DNA of 64,000 nt from the NCBI GenBank assembly GCA_007644065.1, contig VJWN01000020.1, positions 487,874-551,873 on the forward strand. Reading direction: 5' to 3'. The notes under the pieces were generated by a model, which saw only the letters and a program-made list of their open reading frames with translations, did not search any database and was not told where the DNA came from. Below are positions 33,982-44,404 of this stretch, piece after piece; position 1 is the first letter of the stretch, and each line of letters starts with the position of its first letter. A program made the translations under genes and the position numbers. This stretch comes from Margaritispora aquatica. Its lineage: Eukaryota; Ascomycota; Leotiomycetes; Helotiales; Discinellaceae.

Positions 33982-34389
33982 ATGCAATTTACACCCTTCG
34001 CCTTATTCGCTCTTAGCACCCTCCTCTCACCCACCCACGCGATCATAACCGGCGTCACCGCCCCATCCACAGTATACGCCTACAACCCCTTCACCGTCAC
34101 GCTCACGACGTCGAACTACATCCAATCGGTGTACGACGTTGCCGTGTCCTTCGGGCTCGCGCCAGGTCCCAATGGCTACCCGGGAGCCATAGGGAGCGTG
34201 ATGACGTCTGCGTTCCTAGGACCCGCGAAGAGCAACGTGCTGACGCCGTTGACATTCGAGATGAAGCTGCCGGCCGGAGTGGGAAATGGGGACTTTGTGC
34301 TGAACGCGGCGGTGTTTAGTCTGTTGGGTGCGAGTAGTGTGCCGAATGTGCAGGTGTGGAATACGACGGTTGCTGTTAGGGGGTTTTAG
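33982..34389 (+). CDS. NIS1-like small secreted protein (candidate effector)
   Basis: Single-exon gene of 135 residues. A signal peptide of about 19 residues ends Thr-His-Ala. The mature part is a beta-rich small domain whose most telling piece is Asn-Tyr-Ile-Gln-Ser-Val-Tyr-Asp-Val-Ala-Val-Ser-Phe-Gly, followed by Gly-Tyr-Pro-Gly and Leu-Gly-Pro. These match my recollection of the NIS1 (necrosis-inducing secreted protein 1) family, known from Colletotrichum and widespread in ascomycetes and basidiomycetes, where it blunts pattern-triggered plant immunity by binding receptor-associated kinases. There are no cysteines in the mature part. The gene stands alone between long non-coding flanks. 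Family call is by eye; activity in this organism is inference. Confidence 0.75.
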   Translation: MQFTPFALFALSTLLSPTHAIITGVTAPSTVYAYNPFTVTLTTSNYIQSVYDVAVSFGLAPGPNGYPGAIGSVMTSAFLGPAKSNVLTPLTFEMKLPAGVGNGDFVLNAAVFSLLGASSVPNVQVWNTTVAVRGF

Positions 34390-34882
34390 ATGGTGGTGGT
34401 GGGTTAAGGAAAGGGTGGGAGGGGGAAGCTAGAAGGGAGGGATGGATGGGAAAATAGGGTGGGCATGCATGGTTTTGGAACTTGGAGTTTAAGGTAGCTA
34501 TGATGATATACTATAGAGCAGAGATTAAGGGTATGAAATAGGAAGTGTTTTATTTTTATTTTTTAGAGGCAAGGCGGGATAACATCAAGCATCTTTTATG
34601 ACCGAGAAAATTGTGCCAGAAACGTACTGAAGATGGATTATTTCATCGATTTACTAGGAAGAATAAGATGATTGAAGCTTGATTCGAATTAATTCGAAAA
34701 AGAAAAAAGTACTTGACATTTTAAGCTTCTTGAATTCTAGTAATGCTGGTATACAGAAACCATGAAACTCACCTGCTAACAACATACTAAAGCAGTGGTA
34801 TCTTATATTAAAGTGATGGACTGCTGTTCTTCGGAAGTTGAACGTCGAAGATCGAAATGATATCCAACCCTCAATTCCTCAA
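34390..34882. other. Convergent intergenic spacer
   Basis: Between the 3' ends of the NIS1-like gene and the F-box-like gene. G-rich just after the stop codon, then AT-rich. No gene seen. Confidence 0.4.
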
Positions 34883-35880
34883 TCAGGGAACAATTCGGAT
34901 TTCGCCATTTCTAGGATCTAATTTCACCGCATTGGAGACATGCTGGCCGTCAGCAAATCGTAGTTGACCGTTCACGAACAATTTCCCGCCAAAGATATGA
35001 TGTAGTTCTGCTAGTAATGTGTCGACACCAGTCGAATCCAGGAGCATCTCTCTTAGCCATCGCTGTTTCCCCCAGTGTGCTGATGTTATTGTTAGTGATA
35101 AAACCAAGGTGTTGGGAGAACAGGCACAATTGCACTTGATTCGCAGAGAAGATGAATGTATCGTTAGGTCATACTGAGGACTTCAAACTTACTGCCTCGA
35201 ACGTTAGCATAGGTTTCTCGCGAGAAATACGAAAATTCGGATGATTCAAGGCATTCCAGCAGAGTGACCGCACGCAACTGGTACATGCATACTCTAAAAC
35301 TAAGACGACATGTGAAGCTAAAGCAAGGGAAGAATTCAACTCACCAAAATCGTGGCCAGCTAGTATTGATAGTCATCCTCCCCACATCATCCACCTGTTG
35401 CAAATATAACCTCCCATCCATGGGTTCCCCATCCCTCCTCAACGCCAGAATCTCCTTGAACTCAGGAACACTACACGGCTTCTCCCAATGCGCCAACAAC
35501 ACAATAGACCGCAACATGCCGAGGCGACACCACTCCTTCAGCGCAGGCAACGAGCGCGCCATCCACTGCAACTCATCGCGATCCAGCAGTTCCAGAGATA
35601 ACTTCAGCTCCTGTACCTTGCGGTAACGTACGACTCTGCCCATACTCTTGAGCTTATGGTGTAGTCTCGTGGACTCCTGGAGCCGCAGACCGCGATGGCG
35701 CCAGATGATGTCCTTGCATTCTCGTTTGATCTGCTTGCATGTTCGCAGGATCGATAGTGAGCGTGCGACTTCGACAGTCCATGGCGAGAGTGTCACTGCG
35801 CCTGAGGGAGATGCGAGAATGAATGTGTAGATGTGGTCGCGGATCTCTCGTGGAAAGACATCGAGAAATCGTTGTTTCAT
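34883..35880 (-). CDS. F-box-like protein of unknown function
   Basis: Three exons, 35880-35345, 35299-35193 and 35079-34883, give 279 residues. The N-terminus reads Phe-Leu-Asp-Val-Phe-Pro-Arg-Glu-Ile-Arg-Asp-His-Ile-Tyr, the usual opening of the large fungal class of F-box-like proteins. It is followed by the Ile-Leu-Arg-Thr-Cys-Lys-Gln-Ile block about 35 residues on. The rest is mixed helix and strand without a catalytic signature. The first intron (45 nt, GTGAGT...CTTAG) and the second (113 nt, GTAAGT...ATCAG) are chosen because they keep an open frame into the C-terminal exon. The nearer TTTTAG acceptor would create a stop at the junction. Gene structure is fairly sure; function is not. 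Confidence 0.6.
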
Positions 35881-36222
35881 TGTTGGATTAAGTGAGATTA
35901 ATGCTATTGGACTTTATTTCGGTGGTTGAGTAAGTATGGGGTGGCAAGGTTATGGTGTCTCGGGTGTCGGGTGTCGGGTGTCGGGTGAAAGATCCATCAC
36001 TTCCTGGCGCCGTCCCACAAGCGAGAATTTAGCACTTTACACGAGAAAGCGCGTTCTTTCACGCGCCGCGCGCCGCTGCTCCTCCAACCTCTTTCTTTCC
36101 CTCTCTGTTTACAAACTTCAACAACCATGAAAGTGGAAGTGAGCAACCACCAACCTCAACGCAATTGCTCCTTCCCATAATTACAGATCTCAAAATAGTA
36201 ATCGCATTCACAACTCGCAATT
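35881..36222. promoter_or_regulatory. Divergent promoter of F-box-like gene and CDT1
   Basis: This 342-bp stretch separates two diverging genes. A tandem GTGTCGG repeat lies at about 35963-35988. Two ACGCGC cores, in opposite orientation at 36049-36054 (minus) and 36061-36066 (plus), sit in a GC-rich patch about 160 bp before the CDT1 start. ACGCG is the core of the MBF/MluI cell-cycle box that drives G1/S genes in yeasts. MBF control of CDT1 is known in fission yeast; here it is inference. Confidence 0.45.
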
Positions 36223-37704
36223 ATGCCCGCAGCAACAAAAAAAAGGAAGGTGTCGACCACCAAAAATGTACCGGCGCAAACGCGAAGAATTGATGCTTTC
36301 ACCAAAGTCTCCAAAGCAGGACCGGTCTCCAAGACAATTTTCGAGAAGAACGACTCCATCGCCGTTGCCTTCACCAGCGCACGCACAGAACAACCTTCCA
36401 CCGTCAGCAGAAAGAGGAAAGTAGTCGATAGCGACGATGAGGAAAGCAGTCCTGAGATGTTGGTTGCCCGGACGATCAGATCTCTTCCTCGAAGTTCTCC
36501 CATACCACCACCCAAATCGCGAATACCGCAAACACCACATAAGCCAATCGCGACTGGGACATCTCCTGCATCAGCCAATACTCCGACGAAAGGCACACGA
36601 ACCCTACTTGACCGATTCTCTATCGCAAAGACACCCACTAAGACACCATTGACTACAAGTTTCGATAGTTCGAGCTCAGGCCTTATCGCATCCACACCAC
36701 AAGATGTCAAGGGCAACAAGAAATGTATCCAAGTCGATCTACCTACCGAACTAATCGACCTCATCAATCTACACGCTGCATTCCTCACAGCACTGTCAAT
36801 TCACTATGCGCATAACGGCACGCACTCGCCCTCTGACTTGCGAAACCTTTGTCCAGATGTCGCGCGAGCATGGGGAAAACGATCTGTCACTTTGGAAGAC
36901 ATCAGGCGCACACTAGGTGTGCTGAATGCCAACATCGACGAGAACGAGCGAGATCACAGCATTGCACGGCTCACGCTGTCAGATTATGGACACGGCAAGA
37001 TATGTATCGAGATACAGCAGGGTCGTGGGAAAGCAGGTAGCATTGCACGACCCATCAATGAAGACACCATGAACCTCTTTTTCGAGCGAGGGCTGGTGCG
37101 TGCATGGTCAGCTAGAAATCCCGACACTACGACAATGGAGACCTTCATAAAAGACCTGCCCATGGAACCAATAACGACCTGTCCCTCGCTCCTCAAAATC
37201 TCACCTCTGCTCGCCAAAGGCCAACGTCGCCTGGAAGACCTCAAATCCGGCATCCTACTTCATAAGGAAGCCAAAGCCCAACCAAAACCCACCGTCGTCC
37301 TCCCCTCTGGCAAAAAACCCACTCTCCTTGAACGACTCCGTCTCAAAGCCCTCGAGACCGCTTCTCTACCCCCACCACCCTCCAAACAAGCACTAGCACG
37401 CACGCAAGCACTGCAACGCATTGAAGAAGTGGTGGCTGTGCTCGCGATTCTCAGCACGTCAAGCTCGGTGGGCCAGCAGAGGATCTCGTTTACGATGCCG
37501 ACAGTGCTGGGGAAGTTGAAGGATAGCTTCAAGACGCCCATGTCGAAGGAGGAGGGAGAGACGTGTGTGAGGTTGTTGGCTGCGGAGATTGCGCCGAAGT
37601 GGGTCAAAATTGTGAGGATGGGAAGGGGTGAGGCGCTAGTTGTGGATCGGGAGGGGAGGGTTAGTGAGGAGGAAATCAGGAGGAGGGTTGCTGAAGCTTC
37701 TTGA
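36223..37704 (+). CDS. CDT1: DNA replication licensing factor CDT1
   Basis: Single-exon gene of 493 residues. CDT1 loads the MCM helicase onto origins with ORC and Cdc6 in G1. Residues 1-170 are basic and disordered, with a nuclear-signal-like Lys-Lys-Arg-Lys-Val at the start. A Gln-Thr-Arg-Arg-Ile-Asp-Ala-Phe-Thr motif at about 19-27 resembles a PIP degron (with Thr where a second aromatic is usual). The central domain (about 165-310) holds Leu-Pro-Thr-Glu-Leu-Ile-Asp-Leu and a winged-helix-like region with Leu-Cys-Pro-Asp-Val. The C-terminal 95 residues form the MCM-binding winged helix (Gly-Glu-Thr-Cys-Val-Arg-Leu-Leu through Trp-Val-Lys-Ile-Val). Several Ser/Thr-Pro sites could be CDK targets. 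The order of domains and the length fit fungal CDT1. Confidence 0.8.
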   Translation: MPAATKKRKVSTTKNVPAQTRRIDAFTKVSKAGPVSKTIFEKNDSIAVAFTSARTEQPSTVSRKRKVVDSDDEESSPEMLVARTIRSLPRSSPIPPPKSRIPQTPHKPIATGTSPASANTPTKGTRTLLDRFSIAKTPTKTPLTTSFDSSSSGLIASTPQDVKGNKKCIQVDLPTELIDLINLHAAFLTALSIHYAHNGTHSPSDLRNLCPDVARAWGKRSVTLEDIRRTLGVLNANIDENERDHSIARLTLSDYGHGKICIEIQQGRGKAGSIARPINEDTMNLFFERGLVRAWSARNPDTTTMETFIKDLPMEPITTCPSLLKISPLLAKGQRRLEDLKSGILLHKEAKAQPKPTVVLPSGKKPTLLERLRLKALETASLPPPPSKQALARTQALQRIEEVVAVLAILSTSSSVGQQRISFTMPTVLGKLKDSFKTPMSKEEGETCVRLLAAEIAPKWVKIVRMGRGEALVVDREGRVSEEEIRRRVAEAS

Positions 37705-38934
37705 TAGTAGATGAATGGTATTATGTGCTAAGATACGTACCTGGGGGTTTGGTTTGAAGTTTGGATGAGGAAGTTATGAGACATGCAGTCTATGGTGTAT
37801 AGAGGATTGGATACCCAGTACAGGGTAATACGGCTTCATTTGTCGGTGCCAGGAGTAGGAGCATGAGCGTGGATACCCACTTTTCTGAAATGGCGTTAGT
37901 GTTTATGTTTGTCTGGTATGATAATGCCATTTGAATAGACAAAGAGACAGTCGATGAGGCAAAGAGACAGCCAGGGAGACAGACGAAAGAAATAGATAAC
38001 CGCTAGTCGGACTGAACCAAATGCAAAGCAATTAATCATGAATCAAGGCAGAATATGAAAGTAATGGTGAAAATGAAGGTGGCGATGAAGATGTGATTTA
38101 AGAGGCCTAGTAAGGGGGTGGGAGAGATCAGTGTGGTGTTGCTCCTTATTAGGATGCTTTATGTGCAGTTTATGAGTTAAACTAGGTGGTTAATGTTTGG
38201 TAAGATAATCTACTCCATTCTATCTTGCTAGATGTATCATTTCAAATGATCCTCCAGTATCAGTGTAACCAGACAAGTCAGGTAAGATGGGAGAATTGGA
38301 TGATGTATGTGGTAAGGTAAGGTAGGTAGGAAAAAAGAGTTGCTTACCTACCTACCTCCTTACTCTGGTCTGGTGGACTGAGGTGATGCGAAGATATAGA
38401 GATGTAAGGGATAGAGAGAGGCATCTGCTTATGCCGGAAGGATGGAGGTAAGTAGGTAGGTACCTTATGCTGTGATGAGAGATTATATAGCTAGCTGGTG
38501 ATCTGGTCTACGTATATAGGTGGGCAGGTTAGTACGCGAGTAGGCAAGCGAGGAGGCAAGCAGGCAAGCAGCATGATTGAACGAACGAACGAACAAGGAT
38601 AACGATGACTTCATGGGTATGTTTCATTCCATTCGCTAGTTTTTTGGGTTTGAGATTTTCGATTCGTTACTGTGTGTCTGTCTGTCTATGAATTTTTTCG
38701 AAAAGCAGAAAATTGCTCAGAAAGTCGAGAGAACATGCCACTTGATACAGCCACATCCAAATCAATGACTTTTCGCATTGTAATGGATTGGAAACACCAA
38801 ACGCACACGAGCACGCACGCAAGCACGCATAACCAAGATCTTGAAAGTGCATCGCTTCTTTCATTCCGGCAATACCTCATCGAAGCACCACCATCACTCA
38901 TCTATATCCCCACCCTACAACATCTCACACCCCT
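37705..38934. other. Gene-free convergent spacer with short repeats
   Basis: About 1.2 kb between the 3' ends of CDT1 and MBF1. It contains tracts of AGGTAGGTAAG-type repeats (38310-38360, 38445-38470) and GAACGAAC tandem units (38578-38592). No gene seen. Confidence 0.4.
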
Positions 38935-39587
38935 CTACTTCTTCTTCGGACCAAACCGCGGCGCACCAATATCACTTCCCCGCAGCTTAATACCCAGTAC
39001 CCTCTCCATAGCCCCCAGAATCTTCTGATCTGGCGCCGCGGTGCCCCGCTCGAAATCGGCCACGATTGAAGCAGTAGTGTTGCACTTGGTGGCGAGGTCC
39101 TTCTGTGTCATCTTGGGTTCCATCTTGGCGCGCTGGGCTGAAATTACGGATCCCACGTCCTTGCCGATTGTAGTTGGCTTGACGATGTCGTCGCTGCGGT
39201 CGACTTTTGTGAGATGTTGGCCTTCGACTGCGGGCTTGGATGCCTGTAGAGTGTTAGTGGATTGTTATATAGTAGTGAAATTAGAGATGGATTGAAGGTG
39301 AGGTTGAGAGAGCTAAGGAAGGAATTTGGGCGATTTGAGGATGTTGGTGATTGAGCTTGATGGCAAGTTCTTTGTGGATGGAGGGGCGGTGGAGGGGTAA
39401 ATTGAGCTTTGAGAACAGGAATACCTACAGAGTTACCAGCACCAAACTTCTTCTCAGTCGCAATGACATTTCCACTTCGCTGAGCAGCATTCAGAGCAGC
39501 CTTTCCTCGCACAACAGTCTCGCGTGGTCCTCCTCCACTACCACGGGTCTTTGAGCCAATCTTTGTAACGGTGTCCCAGTCATCCAT
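38935..39587 (-). CDS. MBF1: Multiprotein-bridging factor 1
   Basis: Two exons, 39587-39429 and 39243-38935, with a 185-nt GTAGGT...TACAG intron in phase 0, give 155 residues. MBF1 is a small co-activator that links bZIP factors such as Gcn4 to TBP, and it also limits frameshifting on collided ribosomes. The N-terminus ([10 protein letters not shown]) and the [10 protein letters not shown] block are standard. The C-terminal helix-turn-helix covers about 85-145 (Met-Thr-Gln-Lys-Asp-Leu-Ala, Val-Ala-Asp-Phe-Glu-Arg-Gly). The tail ends in three lysines. Length and order match other fungal MBF1 proteins. Confidence 0.96.
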
Positions 39588-40089
39588 CTTGGCGGTTTAT
39601 ATGTATTTTCTCTTGTGTATTGAGGTATGAGATAGGTTGGCAGATGTTGTGAGGAATGTGATTGAGGTTGTAGATGTGTTGTGAGAGAAGTGTATTTGTA
39701 TGTTTTGGTGGTTGGAAGGGTGGAAGGTAGTGGAATGGTGGATTTGTGATTTGGCTCGGGGTTGACGACGGAATTATGATGAGGCTGTGGTGGCTTTGGA
39801 GTGGCACGAGATGCCGCTAAGGTGACTTGCCGGATGAATCATGAGCTAGTCCATTTTGGGATAGTCATCCTGGTACATCACGTTTGTGGGGTGTCTTTGA
39901 CATTTCGACTTCACTTGGACCTTTTGGTGAAGTTTCATATACAAATCATACGATTGTTGATGTTGATGTTGCTTGCTTGATGCTACAACAGATAATGTAT
40001 ACTTTATGATATCTATGAATCACGAGATAAAGTTCAATTGTCGATCAATTGTACTAGCTTACTAACCATCAAACACATACTTGGCACAA

Positions 40090-40126
<37 letters not shown>
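39588..40126. promoter_or_regulatory. Divergent promoter of MBF1 and the DUF1365 gene
   Basis: Non-coding stretch between two diverging genes. The last 36 bases (40091-40126) are six perfect copies of CACAGG directly before the DUF1365 start codon. No other gene-like feature. Confidence 0.5.
40091..40126 (+). repeat. (CACAGG)6 hexanucleotide repeat abutting a start codon
   Basis: Six perfect CACAGG units run into the ATG at 40127 with no spacer, so they form the last 36 nt of the leader of the DUF1365 gene. A related CACAAG unit precedes them. Such tracts change length readily, which could alter leader length. Confidence 0.9.
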
Positions 40127-42071
40127 ATGGATGTCAGCATCACCTCTGTTGTTGTTTGGGTGCTTATTGGCTTGCTCGCAACCTTTGGACGGGGATTGGA
40201 TATCTCACTTGTGCTGGCTTTTCGACTATATAACGACTGGGACATCCTTCGACAGCTATGGGATCTACATGGGAACACTGCATATCTCGTGTATAGTCTT
40301 CCAGCCGCTGTCTCAGCTTTTGTTTTTATCCAAGTCCTTCGATTTGTACTCAACCTTTCCTCGAAGAACTTGGTTGTGAGTGAAAATGAATTCCCGGTTG
40401 GACCATTACTCTTTCCATGTCGAACCGATCATTCCCGGCTGGTGCCGAAGAAGCACACTTTCTCATATTCGTACTTCCTGGTTGGAGTACCAATAGACTG
40501 GAAGGGAAATAATGGTGGAATGATATCAAGTGGATACACTAGAGAGTTGCAGCCATGGTATTTGAAAGTTTTGGATTCTTTGAGTTTTGGACTCGGAGGG
40601 ACAGGTGCGTGGTGGAGTGTGAATGCGGACGATTATCTTGGAAGAGGTCATGATAAAGATGGTTTGAGAGGAAAGCTGAGGACGTTCCTCGAAACTCAAG
40701 TATATTGCCTAACCCTAGATTCTTGGAGAGATCTAACATTTATAGGGCATCGATCCAGATCAATATGCTCATGCATACCTTCTCACAGCAGCTCGCTTCT
40801 TAGGCTACGCTAGCAACCCTGTTTCAATATGGCATCTCTACTCTTCTGACTATAAGCTCAAAGCACTGGTCTTGGAAGTCAACAACACCTTTGACGAGCG
40901 TCACAACTACTTCCTCGAGCCTGCTTCCACAAATACCGATGTCCATGCAAAACGCTATACTGGAACCTGGCCAAAGGACTTCTACGTCAGTGTCTTCAAC
41001 TCTCGAACAGGAGCTTACTCACTCAGTGCTATCGACCCCCTAGCACAACTCTTGCAACCCTCTAAAGAACCTAATAACTCCAAACAAGCACACATTGACT
41101 CAACAATAACGCTCTCCCTCCCCCTCCCATCCACAAAACCTATGCTCATCGCCCGCGTCTTCTCCTCCTCATCACCCCTCAACCCCTCAACTATGAGCCT
41201 CCTCCAAAAAATCCGCTTCCTATTCACCTACTCCTGGATCGGCTTCGCCACATTCCCACGGACCGTTCAACAAGCATGGATCATCTTGTTCAACGTCAAA
41301 ATGCCATGGGTCTTCACACCTCAGCCACGAGCAAACACGACCCCTGCCAAGGCTTCGTCTAGCCAGATTGTCATCGAGAAGCTGTTCAGAGAATATATCC
41401 GTCACGTGGTACAGCAATCACGCTCTGCTGTTTGTGTGAAGTATATCTCAGCTGGTATTATTGGGCTAGGCGCAGAAGCAGAGGATATTGTCGGCTTCGG
41501 TGATTCCAAGTGCCAGGAGCTCGAGATCAGAGTTTTAACTCCACTATTTTACTCTCGCATTACACAGTATAGCTCCATATACGACGGTATACTGTTAGAG
41601 AAAGAGTCAGGCACTATTTCATTAAGTCCTGACGAGCTCAGCTCCCTCGATTTCAAATTCTCCGACCCCGCTCCATCGAACATATTCAACAACGCCTTTT
41701 TCTCTCTCGTCTCATTCCTTAAACGAGACCCCTCGCCCATCGAACCACTAGCAGACGAGAAAGTCGCACTTGATCACGCAAATAGCACACACAAGGCAGA
41801 ATTTCATCGCAAGTCCGCTGCATCAGAAAGAAAAGCAGAATGGAGCGCAGGAGGACAGCGTCAAGAAAGGCTGTCAGGTTTGGATGCATTTGCATTAGCT
41901 TCAAAATCTGCTTCACTCGAGGCAAGCGAGGAGAGGAATAAATACGCAGCGATAGTTCTGAAGCTCATGCTCGCTGAACGACTGGGCTTTGGAGTGATGG
42001 AGCTTTTGGACTTGGAGATCTTGGTGTTAAGGGTCTTGGTTGCATGGGCGCTGGTTCGACTGGCTGCTTGA
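40127..42071 (+). CDS. DUF1365 family protein
   Basis: Two exons, 40127-40699 and 40746-42071, with a 46-nt intron, give 632 residues. DUF1365 proteins occur in bacteria and fungi, in bacteria often beside cyclopropane-fatty-acid synthases; the biochemical role is not known. The domain starts near residue 100 with Cys-Arg-Thr-Asp-His-Ser-Arg, then Phe-Ser-Tyr-Ser-Tyr-Phe-Leu-Val-Gly-Val-Pro. It continues across the intron with Gly-Tyr-Ala-Ser-Asn-Pro-Val-Ser-Ile-Trp and Val-Asn-Asn-Thr-Phe-Asp-Glu-Arg. Two or three hydrophobic spans near the N-terminus suggest membrane attachment. A His/Lys-Arg-rich segment near residue 540-580 precedes a hydrophobic C-terminus. The first ATG is used because it begins the first hydrophobic span. 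Confidence 0.85.
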
Positions 42072-43788
42072 TGCTTGAGTCGAGCTGATCGAAGCTGGAA
42101 GGTGTGTGCGTATTGTTTGCTTTGGATGAATGCATATCCAGTGACGATGTACGTGGATTTAGACGACATGAGCAGATCGATTTAGGGGGAATTATTCCCA
42201 CAGCAGAGACTATAGACATTATCATTAGACTATTTAGATGAATAGATCAGCCAAATAGAATATAAACTTAGTGGTTTTGACTACTCCAATATGTCTGAGA
42301 TTTTATTCTCCCCGATCAGAACTGATATCAGCTAGTTACCTACGAACTGAACCGAAGTGAACTTCAAAGTACTTCTTCCGCTGCAAAAAACCCACCTAGA
42401 AAGCGCAATGGAATTGGGTATCATGTCAAGGGCTAGCTTGAAAGGGTTGAGTGCGTTTTTCTCGGTTCGATTGAGCAGATGATTGGGGATGGAATGTGAT
42501 GGCAAGAAAGTTAAATAATCTAGTCCTTTCTCCTTTCTCTTCCCCTTCCTCGCACTATCTCGTCTCGCTTTTTCACACCCGTATAGCGTCGTCTTGTATC
42601 ATGTCATAACTCTCGCTTATGTGGGTTACATAGTTGCGCTACATTGTACAACACTTACTCACGCGCTCGTCACTTTCGATAATTAGGTATCAGTTCAATT
42701 GAAATTCATCTAATCACTGGTTCTATTGAGCTTCACTCTCACTCTCACCCCAAAAACACAGATTATCGATTATGCGATCCGCCAACCCTTCTCGCTACCA
42801 AGACAGCGCCCCCAACACACACACAACACGACAGGCGTATACTATATATAGACGCATGCTCTTCCCTCCATATATACACCTCACCTGGTCTCTACATCCA
42901 TACACATCCAAGCCAAACTAAACTCAGCTATTTCCATTTTGTCCCATTCCCCATTCACCCGCCAAGCGATGAATAATCCCCCCCCACCAGAAGCCCTCTC
43001 GCTTAGCATAGCAGCATAGCTTGGCTTGACTTAAACAGCACGCCTTTAACGCCCAAACTAGGTACGTACATACCTTACCACTGCACAAATTCATCGAAGT
43101 GCGGGGGTCGTTTTTGGCAAAACTAGAACCCGGATGGTTGGAGGTCTTTACGAAGCTCATGGCGTGGGGGCGTGGAGTACAAGTGGATGCACAGGCACAG
43201 GCACATACATCAGACGCCAATGCCTAAGCGTGAGAGTGTCAAGGGGGCTAAAACAGACACAGCCTTTCTCGTCGACGAAAATTTCGAGATGTCGATATTT
43301 TGGGCTTGATGTGATGTGATCAAGGTAAAGAGATGCATTGAACTGCATTGAACTGCATTGCATTGGGGTCGGAGACACAATCGAGAGATCGGCGATCACG
43401 GTAGAATATAGAGTAGAAGGGAGGTAGGTCGCCGAGAGGCATGTCGATGGATGAGATTAAAATCCGAATTGGAAATGAAGATTTTGATTGCTTGGTTCGG
43501 GATGGATAGTCGATGGTGGGTTGAGAGAAATCGATGAGTTGCGTTCATTGAGACGTAGGTTAGGTGAGGTATGGTGGATAGTGTGAAGAGAAAAGTATAA
43601 GAGTAGAGACGTCCTCGGTTGTAAGGTTAGTATCACTCTGTCTCATCCAGGGCAGTTCACTCTATCTTCACAATCAGTAGTTAGTTCAGTCAGCTTCACC
43701 TTTCAGACAAAAAACACTCATCAAACCATCCTCATCAACGTCAACATCAACTCGACTCAAATTTCCACACCACCACACCACAGCAACC
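42072..43788. other. Gene-free stretch
   Basis: About 1.7 kb without a supported gene. TATA-like runs near 42842-42875 and pyrimidine-rich sequence near 42525-42560 are visible. The last 150 bases are A/C-rich, as is usual for a fungal leader, and end at the ATG of the orphan exon at 43789. Confidence 0.35.
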
Positions 43789-43823
43789 ATGAAGTCCTCA
43801 ATCCTCATCGCATCATCCGTGCT
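43789..43823 (+). pseudogene. Orphan signal-peptide exon, sister to the CaaX precursor's exon 1
   Basis: ATG in a good context (AACCATG) opens 35 nt encoding Met-Lys-Ser-Ser-Ile-Leu-Ile-Ala-Ser-Ser-Val-Leu and is followed by a strong GTAAGT donor. The CaaX precursor gene at 62434 begins with an exon of the same length and phase encoding Met-Lys-Ser-Ser-Thr-Phe-Ile-Ala-Ser-Ser-Val-Leu. No second exon with Lys-Arg and a CaaX end can be found before the next gene. An acceptor near 43876 would give only about 40 further residues ending Ser-Val-Gln-Cys. The most likely reading is a broken family member; a short secreted peptide gene is possible. Confidence 0.4.
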
Positions 43824-44404
43824 GTAAGTCTACCGTTTACCATAGATTCCTCCTATCATCACGCCATTCATTCAGCAGCACCACTCCCTCTATTGCTTAC
43901 ATGCCTATTTCTTCCAAAAACCCCAAACCCAAGCCTATCCCCCATTCACGCCGCATCAAGATTCCCCCTCGAGATTTCCTTTCAGTTCAATGTTGACCCG
44001 TTCTTGACACTGTGTTCTTTGAAGCCGACTCTCTGTATCTTATCCATAGTTAGTCTGAGCACTTTCGTGTTAGACCCCACGAAATGCACAGAAAGAGATA
44101 GTGCTCGAGATTGTGTCTTATTGGTAATACCAGAATCCAAGAAAAGAGTAGTACTTCGAGATATTATTTAGTGCCGTAGGCACCGGATTTCGAATTGAGT
44201 TGTGTATTGAAATCAGGCTGAGTGCGGTGCAGCCTCCACCTGTCGAACAGTAACAGATGAGAAAAACGTCTCCGAGGTTCCTCTTGAATTCCCTACTTCT
44301 AGCCATCGATTTGCCCTCAGATCAACTAACTACGGAGTATTTCTTGGCCTAAGCTTATTGTTCTTGCGCTTTCTAGTGCCTTGAGACTGCCAGCCTTGTG
44401 TGCG
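43824..44404. other. Region after the orphan exon
   Basis: Possible intron or lost second exon of the orphan gene, then the upstream region of the STAND-N gene. No coding block with family-like features was found. Confidence 0.3.
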
